From: a virus
Length of the DNA: 39,460 nt
Reading direction: 5' to 3' (one strand)
IMG/VR virus record: IMGVR_UViG_3300046167_000307
Coordinates: 1-39,460 of that record
How positions within the stretch are numbered: position 1 is the stretch's first letter; each line of letters starts with the position of its first letter. The position numbers and the translations under genes were made by a program. Below are positions 32,038 through 39,460 of this stretch, in pieces. The notes below the pieces were generated by a model. The model made no database searches, had not been told where the DNA came from, and saw only the letters and a list, made by a program, of their open reading frames with translations.

Positions 32038-34788
32038 ATGTGGAATAATTTAAGATTTTTTAACGGAACAACAAGTGAGTTACAGCTTGAGCAAGTAGAT
32101 GGCATCTGGGAAGGTTCTATCTATTTACCTGTTGTATCTACTCAATTGTATGAGACAGTTAATCTATTTATTCTAGAAGAGGGTCTAGATACTAATGGTG
32201 ATTCTATTGTTAATACTCCAGTTTCTCCGGATGGTGTAATAACTTCATTTGATTTTAAATGGGAGCCTACTAAAATAGATGAGTCTGAAGATATTATCAT
32301 GTATGGTTATACTGTAACTGATGGTAAACCATTTATTAAAGAATTAAAAACTCAAAGCAAAGACTTAGGTTTATTTTCAAATATTGCAAGTCAAGATGCT
32401 GATTACTTTAAAACTTTAAACGAAAATAATAACGTTGCAATTCAAATTAATATAGCTCTTAACTCTATGACCGAAGGTGTTCATAAGAGAATATTGGAAG
32501 TTAAAGCTGGGACAGAGGTAATTGCAAGAATCCAAGTTTATGGTGAGGTTGAAGGTGAAGATGAAAGACTAAAAGTTTTATTAGCTAACCTAGGTGCAAC
32601 ATTAGACGACTCTGATTTCTTACTATTCAAATCACATGATATATCTGAGCAATCTCCTGACCAGGTTTTAATGAACCAAAAGAGAAAGGAGCTATTATTA
32701 GAATTACATAATATTAAGCCTTTTGTTGGTACATATAAAGCTATCCTAAATGCGATAGATTATTTTGGCTATGACAAAATTACTTTAAAAGAATATTGGA
32801 TTAATGTAGATAAATCAGAGAATAACTTTGGTAAGCTACATGCTATTCCAGTACCTAACTCATCAGTAAGAGGTGAGATGACTAGAAAGAGATTAAAGTT
32901 TAAAGTACCTTCTTCGACTATGAAGAAGACTAGTAGATTTTCTTTAGTCTATAGATTAAATGAGCCTAATGGAACTTTTGATGATTTTGATATTGCAAAT
33001 GTAGATGAGGTATTTGATTATACACCCGATGAAGTTATTATTAAGCTATATGGTTTAAAGAATAGACTACAAAGAGACTATCTACCACTTGAAGCTAAGA
33101 TTATAGATATTACTGGAGAAGGTGATTACTTTACAAATAGAAACTTAAACATCTGGAAAATTCAGAACCCAATTGGTTTCTTTACTGAAGGACATAAAAT
33201 TAAGTATCAGGTATTTCCTAATGATAGAGATCTTTTTATTGAAGATACATCAATGGTTTTAAAATCTGTCTTAGATCAAAACGATGCTACTAATAACTAT
33301 AATACTTTTTTAAATCTTAAACCAGCAGAAGAGAGCACTTTAACTGAGGCTCAAAGAACGGAGATGAAAGATATTTACAGAGAGTTTTATAGAACATATC
33401 ACGATAGAGAACTACATTCATATAATAAGGATATTCCAATTGGATGTCCAGTTATTTTAGATGGTGTACCTTCTTTCGATGACACATGGGATGAGGCTGT
33501 TTTTGTTTGGGATGACGCAGTAGATGCAAATGCAAACTTAAGAGTAACTTGGGATAACTGGTGGAAGAAATGGGTTTATGAGATTGAATGGTTAATCGAT
33601 GGACCTAATGGTTTACACCAGGAATATAGAGGCCCGATTGATGACTACAAACAATTACCACTTAGTTTACCTTATGTAGGTTCATATACTGTAGAGATGA
33701 GAACATACGACCTATTCGGCCACATGTCTTTCTACAAAACAGAGGACTTATTTAATGTTAAATTAAAAGATTTAGAATTATATGGTATCTATAAATGGTT
33801 AGATGTAGATACTGAGTCTCGTCAGTTTACATGGGATTCTAAAAAGATAGAGTGGAATAAGTCTGGAGGTTACTGGGGATTCCCTCAGGACAATCAAACA
33901 AAAGTCGAGGATGCTATTGCAACTATGTATTTAACCCTAGACAGATCGAACTATGTACAAGATGAAGAACAGGGAGTTAGATTCTCTACTGTTAGAAGAT
34001 ACCAAGATGTATATTCAGAAACTGGATATTCAGAAACTACTGGACCGTATACTTATGACGAGTCTACTTTTAGATGGAAAGATACAAGCCACTTATGGTG
34101 GGAAGCAATGAGAGTTGGACCAGATTTAGCGGCTTCTTTTAAAATAGATTGGATTGAGCAGGGGGATACTTTAAGAATTGTATATAAAGACCCTGTAACT
34201 GAGGTTCAATCTTTTGGTGAGCATACTATTACGGTATCTACTCCGGTAAATGCTGCAGATTTTGCAGGATGGCAAGCTGTAGTTGCAGACTTAGAATCAA
34301 GTGAAGACCCTATCATAAATAAATTTAATTTTAATCCTGTATTTGAGGACTTTGATGATGGTGGACAAATATTAGATTTTATGCACCATATACTTTGTGT
34401 AGGTAAACAATATTCAAGAACTTTTGATTTCGAAAGTGTGGATATTATTAAGGCAAGTATTGCATCTAATGCTCAAGTTAGTGGGTTTATTCACCAAAAA
34501 TCTTTTAACCCAACATGGGATGATACTAAAGTATTTAAACAACATGCAACAGTAGATAGATCTACGCATGTAACTATATCAACTGATATTTCTAAGTTTC
34601 CTGGAGCTAAAAATCCAATATGGACTATTACGAATCTAAGTAACCCAGAAATCAATGATATATACTATAATAATATGTGGCTAACGTACATTTTTAAGGA
34701 GCCGGGTGACTACTCTATTCAACTTGAAGCGGAAGATACATATAACAACAAAAACGTCATAAGACGTAATATGATAAAAGTAAAATAA
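32038..34788 (+). CDS. Large baseplate wedge-like protein (gp7 position) with PKD-like C terminus
   Basis: A 916-residue intact protein rich in Trp, Asp and Tyr, directly after gene 6. Repeated Trp-containing blocks (RVTWDNWWKKWVYEIEWLID, FTWDSKKIEWNKSGGYWG, YTYDESTFRWKDTSHLWW) suggest tandem beta domains. The end (GDYSIQLEAEDTYNNKNVIR) is PKD/Ig-like. Its size and place correspond to T4 gp7 (1032 aa), the wedge that contacts gp6, gp8 and gp10, though sequence similarity is not obvious. No frame breaks occur in it, so the indel problem is local. Confidence 0.55.
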   Translation: MWNNLRFFNGTTSELQLEQVDGIWEGSIYLPVVSTQLYETVNLFILEEGLDTNGDSIVNTPVSPDGVITSFDFKWEPTKIDESEDIIMYGYTVTDGKPFIKELKTQSKDLGLFSNIASQDADYFKTLNENNNVAIQINIALNSMTEGVHKRILEVKAGTEVIARIQVYGEVEGEDERLKVLLANLGATLDDSDFLLFKSHDISEQSPDQVLMNQKRKELLLELHNIKPFVGTYKAILNAIDYFGYDKITLKEYWINVDKSENNFGKLHAIPVPNSSVRGEMTRKRLKFKVPSSTMKKTSRFSLVYRLNEPNGTFDDFDIANVDEVFDYTPDEVIIKLYGLKNRLQRDYLPLEAKIIDITGEGDYFTNRNLNIWKIQNPIGFFTEGHKIKYQVFPNDRDLFIEDTSMVLKSVLDQNDATNNYNTFLNLKPAEESTLTEAQRTEMKDIYREFYRTYHDRELHSYNKDIPIGCPVILDGVPSFDDTWDEAVFVWDDAVDANANLRVTWDNWWKKWVYEIEWLIDGPNGLHQEYRGPIDDYKQLPLSLPYVGSYTVEMRTYDLFGHMSFYKTEDLFNVKLKDLELYGIYKWLDVDTESRQFTWDSKKIEWNKSGGYWGFPQDNQTKVEDAIATMYLTLDRSNYVQDEEQGVRFSTVRRYQDVYSETGYSETTGPYTYDESTFRWKDTSHLWWEAMRVGPDLAASFKIDWIEQGDTLRIVYKDPVTEVQSFGEHTITVSTPVNAADFAGWQAVVADLESSEDPIINKFNFNPVFEDFDDGGQILDFMHHILCVGKQYSRTFDFESVDIIKASIASNAQVSGFIHQKSFNPTWDDTKVFKQHATVDRSTHVTISTDISKFPGAKNPIWTITNLSNPEINDIYYNNMWLTYIFKEPGDYSIQLEAEDTYNNKNVIRRNMIKVK

Positions 34789-34794
34789 ACTAAA

Positions 34795-35358
34795 ATGGCA
34801 AACATTACAGAAATTTTAGGTACCGATTCGGTATCGTCTTCAAGACCAACTATTAACAGTAACTTTGAGTTGTTAAACGACGAGTTAGCTTCAGTAATTG
34901 CACTATTAAATCCTACTACAAATAACTTAAGTGGAATGGATGGTGTAACTACTAAAACATTGACAGTTAATAATGGTGGGAATCTTTTAGTAGTAGGTAC
35001 TTCTGGTCTAACAGTTAGCACAGAAGCTACATTCTCTAACAACGTTTCATTAGGTGGAAGAATTGTTAAGTCTGGTGTTATTGGAACTGCTTCAGTTCCG
35101 GCAGCAAACTTAGCCCCATCTGTTATTGATAAAGGTTCTTATTTTATTGGCGGTGGCTTTACAATTCCACCTGCAGTCGATGGGACAGAAGTAACTTTAA
35201 TTAGCACATCTGCTAGCTCTATTACAATAGGTGCTGGACAGAACGCTAGTTTAGCTGCAACTAATATAGCATTAGATGCTGTAAACTCAACGATAACGTT
35301 AAGATGTTTTGAAAACAAATGGTATATTATAGCTCAATACGCTTGTACTATATCCTAA
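34795..35358 (+). CDS. Fibre or whisker-like structural protein
   Basis: A 187-residue protein with SSRPTINSNFELLNDELASV near the N terminus, a helical attachment pattern common to phage fibre and baseplate proteins, and then Ser/Thr/Val/Gly repeats (TLTVNNGGNLLVVGTSGLTV, EATFSNNVSLGG) typical of beta-structured fibre shafts. The last ~60 residues form a compact beta domain (IDKGSYFIGGGFTIPPAVDG). It probably sits on the baseplate. The length is short for a host-range fibre, so a connector or short spike is likely. Confidence 0.5.
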   Translation: MANITEILGTDSVSSSRPTINSNFELLNDELASVIALLNPTTNNLSGMDGVTTKTLTVNNGGNLLVVGTSGLTVSTEATFSNNVSLGGRIVKSGVIGTASVPAANLAPSVIDKGSYFIGGGFTIPPAVDGTEVTLISTSASSITIGAGQNASLAATNIALDAVNSTITLRCFENKWYIIAQYACTIS

Positions 35359-35384
35359 TAATTAATTAAACCGAAACCTAATAG

Positions 35385-35924
35385 ATGGCAACTCCTTTAG
35401 TTAGAATACCACAGCCACAAGGTGGCACGATGTATGCTTTTGCTTCTTCAGCAAGAGATATGACTAGGGCGTTTAACAGTTCTGATTTAAAATTTGAGTT
35501 TAGTAAATTCGCTTTACTAGACCTACCAGATTTTACAGACTCTGTGAACGGCTCTAATACTATTGACTTTGAATTGAATTTAAAGCAAGCATCAGGACAA
35601 GCTTATGTAGCTGGACAACCTAATATAGATTGGGCACAGACTTTCCAGAACTATGCTTTAAATATGGAAGAGATTCTTTTAAAGGACGATGATTATGACC
35701 CAATTATTTTAGCATCTGACGCTGAAAAGATTTTCTTCAAGTGGATGTCTGCTCTTGGTGCAATTGGCTTTAGACCTACAGATTCAAATGAGTCTACGAC
35801 AGGCGCTTATGCTGAGAATGATAATGCAATTCTAGGAGGTTCGAACTACGATAGAGTAGTTAAGTATTTAGGTACAATCGACGCAGAGAATGATGTGGCT
35901 TACCAAGGTAATACAGTATCATGA
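35385..35924 (+). CDS. Large baseplate/tail protein, N-terminal piece
   Basis: A 179-residue frame, MATPLVRIPQPQGGTMYAFA onward, that stops at TGA 35922-35924. A shift continues it as HEVYINVPTSVGNTPLVLFK and then the next entry. The whole gene, 35385-37331, would encode roughly 648 residues. Domains cannot be named, but FSKFALLDLPDFTDSVNG and FFKWMSALGAIGFRP are globular alpha/beta-looking. The breaks near 35920, 35990 and 36175 look like indels. Confidence 0.45.
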   Translation: MATPLVRIPQPQGGTMYAFASSARDMTRAFNSSDLKFEFSKFALLDLPDFTDSVNGSNTIDFELNLKQASGQAYVAGQPNIDWAQTFQNYALNMEEILLKDDDYDPIILASDAEKIFFKWMSALGAIGFRPTDSNESTTGAYAENDNAILGGSNYDRVVKYLGTIDAENDVAYQGNTVS

Positions 35925-36208
35925 AGTTTATATTAATGTACCAACGTCTGTTGGAAATACTCCTCTGGTTTTATTTAAGCCAACTGACGTACAATACAAC
36001 AGCTAATAAATTATTCCCTACTGATACAGAAGCTGCGAATATTGAGGGAAGAGAGGGTCAAACACATCCAGACCCAAATATTAATCTTGCACCAGTTGTA
36101 GATAACTGGACTCAAAGCCAAGGAGCATATTATGATATTCATACAAATGCTACAGATTCTGTAGGTATTGATTGGAGACACATTATCTTATGCAGGAATT
36201 CAAAATAA
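35921..36208 (+). CDS. Large baseplate/tail protein, middle piece
   Basis: A short frame bridging the two larger pieces. Only the part from ~35990 (YNTTANKLFPTDTEAANIEG to DIHTNATDSVGIDW) is thought to be real; the first ~25 residues and the last few are out of frame. Reading on one base over at ~36175 gives IGDTLSYAGIQNNPDVKSLL in the next entry. It is not a gene by itself. Confidence 0.35.
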   Translation: MKFILMYQRLLEILLWFYLSQLTYNTTANKLFPTDTEAANIEGREGQTHPDPNINLAPVVDNWTQSQGAYYDIHTNATDSVGIDWRHIILCRNSK

Positions 36209-37331
36209 CCCGGATGTAAAGTCTCTATTAGACTTTGCAAAGACTGGCCAACAATTTAGATTTAATGCCGTTTTAGTTTACTATGATTTATATAGCCAGT
36301 CAGTTCCAGCAAACAGATCTACCAATCTATATGGTATCTTAATATTAGATGATATTTTAGATGCTTATGGTCCTGGTACAAAAATTCACGAACAAATTAA
36401 GTTTAAGCCTAATGAAGTTACCGGTCTTAATGGTAACGCATACTCATTAAAGTTAAATCTTAAATTTAATTCATCTCTAGATAATGTAGGGGTTGAGACA
36501 AGTGTAAATGACTTTACTACTTTCTCGATGGACCTTTTTATGGACACGACTACAGCTTTAGAAAATGCAACAGATTTATTATTACAGACTAATAATAGAT
36601 ATGCAAAAGTTACAGAGAGACTAGATAGTCTAGAGAATATAATTCTAGGTACTGCAAAAGCTGCAGAATTAGAAGCTAGAATAAAAGAGATAGAAGATGA
36701 CTTTACAGCATCTTCATTACAGTTACAAGATTCATCAGCTTTGCTAAATCTTGTAAATAACGCACACTCTAAAATTAATCAACTGATTGATGGTACAATT
36801 CCAGTAGAATTACAATATAATACAGATGTAATTTTTGCAGGAAAGGGAACTACAGTTGATAAATCAATTGCTGGTAAAATTAAGGTAAACAATACTGTTG
36901 ATGGGTATATGGTTGCTGATGTATTTAGATGGGATATTAATTCAAGCGCTGTAGTAAATCAATTATCTACTAGTAACCTATTCGATCCAGGTGAAGCAGA
37001 TCAATATGGAGTATGGTCTAAATTAGTACCATTTTCTAATAGGTTAAGCTTAAAGAACATAACCACTACTGGTAATGCGTTCAATGGAAATCTAAATATA
37101 TACATTGATGATTCTACTAACGGATGGACAAAGGGTCAAATCTTTAGAGTTGCATTAGATAATATAGACATTAACGGAAATAATATAAAAATTTGGACGA
37201 GTACATCTACCGGATTCAATCAAGAAGTTGCAAATATCAGCCCGATACAGTTGATTACTTCAACTCCTTATATTGAAGTTGTATGTATGGACCCATCCAA
37301 TTATATATTTGAAGCAGATATTTTAAGATAA
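36168..37331 (+). CDS. Large baseplate/tail protein, main piece
   Basis: A 387-residue frame that is the C-terminal part of the gene beginning at 35385. It has SVNDFTTFSMDLFMDTTTAL, a coiled-coil stretch (ERLDSLENIILGTAKAAELE), and C-terminal beta sequence ending EVVCMDPSNYIFEADILR. The coiled coil suggests an oligomeric, probably trimeric, virion component. It is followed after one base by the next gene. No clear T4 match; baseplate or tail function is positional. Confidence 0.5.
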   Translation: MIGDTLSYAGIQNNPDVKSLLDFAKTGQQFRFNAVLVYYDLYSQSVPANRSTNLYGILILDDILDAYGPGTKIHEQIKFKPNEVTGLNGNAYSLKLNLKFNSSLDNVGVETSVNDFTTFSMDLFMDTTTALENATDLLLQTNNRYAKVTERLDSLENIILGTAKAAELEARIKEIEDDFTASSLQLQDSSALLNLVNNAHSKINQLIDGTIPVELQYNTDVIFAGKGTTVDKSIAGKIKVNNTVDGYMVADVFRWDINSSAVVNQLSTSNLFDPGEADQYGVWSKLVPFSNRLSLKNITTTGNAFNGNLNIYIDDSTNGWTKGQIFRVALDNIDINGNNIKIWTSTSTGFNQEVANISPIQLITSTPYIEVVCMDPSNYIFEADILR

Positions 37332-37332
37332 T

Positions 37333-38073
37333 ATGAACACAAACAACTCTATTTCTAACTCATTAAAAAAGCTCTTAGAGCTTAACACTAATTCATTAAA
37401 AACTTTTGAAAGAATTAATGAAGCAGTTACTACTAATCAAAAAAGTATTCCATTAGAGATACTTACTGACGAGGGTACTAAAATAGTATCTATACCTGGG
37501 TTTGGATTTATGCAAAAAGAGTTGCAAAGATTAGATACTAATCTAAAGGCTCTAACTGGTTTAGGTAAAGGTACAACTAGAATTAAATTACCAGATGGAA
37601 CTTTCCAAAATATTATTACATCTGCACTTAAGAGTCCAGCAAATGATTTAACTGCGGTAGCAAGACCGATTAACTTCTCGACTGCTCCAAACTATTTTGC
37701 TGAAGACTTTTTAAACCCAATGCTTAAAACTTCTTTTGATGTAAGTGGTCAGATTCCAAATGACACTGAAAGAGTTTTAGTAAAAAGAATTATTTTTGAT
37801 TCTTCAAATCAAACTGCAGTAGACTGGTTTAATGAAAATTATAGAAACCAGGAGAACATAGATTATTTAACTGCTATTAGAGATGTAGTAAATAATAGTA
37901 TTGCATATATCGTTGATGAAGAATTAAGAGATATGCCATATAGAACTGGACAATATACTGGAAAGTTTGATGTCCTATCAATTTCAAATTCACAGAGAGA
38001 AGTTATTGAAGGTGGTGTAACTAAGAAACAAGCTATTAAATTATACACTCTAGACAAGTTAACTTACTTCTGA
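37333..38073 (+). CDS. Large FN3-containing structural protein, N-terminal piece
   Basis: A 246-residue frame starting one base after the previous stop. It begins with helices (ISNSLKKLLELNTNSLKTFE), followed by TRIKLPDGTFQNIITSALKS and helical/beta sequence to KLYTLDKLTYF. It stops at TGA 38071-38073. Shifting frames continues it as SDKSKDLDQTEL, FRVGDELMVAGGALKTQDIE, RIDKLDSSTRQVELRLIEGY and YKNEDNNLQVELPCGFNERV into the next entry, with about five shifts in 270 bases. It is a single very large gene with the following piece. Confidence 0.45.
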   Translation: MNTNNSISNSLKKLLELNTNSLKTFERINEAVTTNQKSIPLEILTDEGTKIVSIPGFGFMQKELQRLDTNLKALTGLGKGTTRIKLPDGTFQNIITSALKSPANDLTAVARPINFSTAPNYFAEDFLNPMLKTSFDVSGQIPNDTERVLVKRIIFDSSNQTAVDWFNENYRNQENIDYLTAIRDVVNNSIAYIVDEELRDMPYRTGQYTGKFDVLSISNSQREVIEGGVTKKQAIKLYTLDKLTYF

Positions 38074-38340
38074 CAAATCAAAAGATCTAGACCAGACTGA
38101 ATTACTTCCGCGTAGGTGATGAATTGATGGTCGCTGGTGGTGCTCTAAAAACACAAGATATAGAATTGACAAGCTAGACTCTTCAACTAGACAGGTTGAG
38201 CTTAGATTGATTGAGGGCTATGAACCAATTAAGATTGGGGCTAATGTACTTAGGTATCTACAAGAACGAAGATAATAACTTACAAGTTGAATTACCATGT
38301 GGATTTAACGAGAGAGTCTTAATGTTTATGAAAGCCAATT

Positions 38341-39460
38341 GATGCTGATTCTAAACTATTAGCAGAGAACTGGTCTCCAGGTGTTGGTTATTATACAAAT
38401 GAATTAACTCTTACTCAAGAGGATGGTGTAGAAATTACACTTGCTGAATACTATAAAGATAATGTAGCTGATTTCAGTAGAATGATTGATGCGTTAAAGG
38501 TGGATTCAGTTCCTCCAGCTGCAATTGGTGTAACTCCAGATGCTCCGGTTTTAAATTCTGAAAACTTTAAAGTTGTACAGGTTAATACTCACTTAAGTGC
38601 AAATGATGCTAAGGGTAAGATTACAAAACTACAAGCTGATAAAATTACAGTTGATGAAGCAGTTAAAAAATTAGATTCTACAGTTGCTAAAAAGCGTGGA
38701 GAAATTGCTACTAAGAAATATAGATCTGAAGTACAAAGAGATAAAGATAAATCAGAATTAAACTCTTTAATAGAAGAAAGAGCTTCAGAGGCTAAAATGT
38801 TTAGCTCTATTGTAAATCAAATACAAAGTGTTTCTGCAGATACTAACGTTAAGAAGGCATCTCCTAAATATAGAATTAGAGGTTTCTGGGCAATACCAGG
38901 TGCTAAGAAGGTTGCAGATACTGCAGACCAAGAAGTAGTACAGTTTATTGTTGCATATAGATACCTATCAACTTCTGGTAAATCAGGAGAGGCTGCTCAA
39001 CTTAAATTCAAAGAGGATGGTAGAGAGAAAACAGCAGTATTCTCAAACTGGAATGAAAAGAAAACTAAAGTAAGACCAAGGGCTAAGTCGATTGCACCAG
39101 ATGGTACAGTTGCTACTAAGTTTACATGGCAGCCATCAAGAGTAGAAGATGGTCAAGAAATTAACTTTAACCAATTGGATATTGCAATTAGTCAAGGTGA
39201 AACTGTAGAGATTAGAGTTAAATCAATTTCTGAAGCAGGTTATCCTCAGAATCCAATTATGTCAGATTGGTCAGAGTCAATGACAGTTGCTTTCCCAGAA
39301 GCTGAAATTGATACTACTGATATTGCAGCAACAGTTGAAGCTAACCTAGCTGAATTAGCTAGAGTAAGAATGAACGAGGAGTTAACTGCTCAAGGTATTT
39401 ACACTCACGTTGAAGATTCATTTACTGCTAACGAAAGCTATTACGCTCACTGCTACAAAT
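38341..39460 (+). CDS. Large FN3-containing structural protein, piece open at window edge
   Basis: An open frame of 373 codons from DADSKLLAENWSPGVGYYTN to the window end, with no stop. It has a long coiled coil (GKITKLQADKITVDEAVKKL and onward to EERASEAKMF) and an FN3-like domain pair (KYRIRGFWAIPGAKKVADTA; QGETVEIRVKSISEAGYPQN, then SDWSESMTVAF). It joins the 37333 piece through multiple frame shifts. A fibre or baseplate protein with an extended trimeric stalk is the likely role. Its C terminus lies beyond the window. Confidence 0.45.

Overview
The window reads as part of a large, AT-rich, T4-like (myovirus) phage genome, almost entirely a late structural module. T4-type parts are recognisable: baseplate wedge proteins gp25, gp6 and gp53, a gp5-type OB-fold spike, hub and tail-tube-initiator candidates, and perfect or near-perfect T4 late-promoter boxes (TATAAATA). 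The host is probably a member of the Bacteroidota, likely a flavobacterium (inference). Start codons have A/T-rich leaders with almost no Shine-Dalgarno sequence. The adhesin-like protein carries BACON and FN3-like domains, and the small NHESIH membrane metallopeptidase resembles a type I associate with Flavobacteriia.

Layout. 1-3075: small accessory genes (SWIM-type zinc finger, PD-(D/E)XK-like nuclease, several unknowns, a small membrane protein) and a UvdE-type UV endonuclease. 3094-3617: two short broken genes closed by a strong terminator. 3634-10329: a putative head-core/internal-protein cluster, with a ParB-like/HExxH protein, a Lys-rich coiled coil, a 694-residue protein built like a concatemer with repeated gp21-like cleavage motifs, a BACON/FN3/Calx-beta-like surface protein, a very acidic core-like protein and another protein with a capsid-targeting-like N terminus. 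10346-10479: a 21-residue, nine-cysteine peptide and a terminator. 10482-13280: dCMP deaminase, Rad3/DinG-like Fe-S helicase and a 2OG-Fe(II) oxygenase-like protein. 13287-15791: small unknown genes. 15880-24094: baseplate hub, tube and spike genes. 24091-25978: an accessory island with two minus-strand genes and two plus-strand metallopeptidase-like genes. 26035-28694: an S1-repeat protein and an amidoligase-like protein. 28697-39460: wedge genes (25, 6, gp7 position), fibre-like proteins and a large FN3-containing protein that runs off the window.

About two dozen single-base frame breaks are visible. They are clustered near 3.1-3.5, 13.6, 17.6-17.9, 22.1-22.5, 23.3, 27.0-27.1, 27.6, 28.5-28.6, 35.9-36.2 and 38.1-38.3 kb. 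In each case the protein continues sensibly in another frame, so I read most of them as assembly or sequencing indels rather than true pseudogenes. Broken genes are listed with their pieces. No tRNA, rRNA, CRISPR array or insertion sequence was seen.
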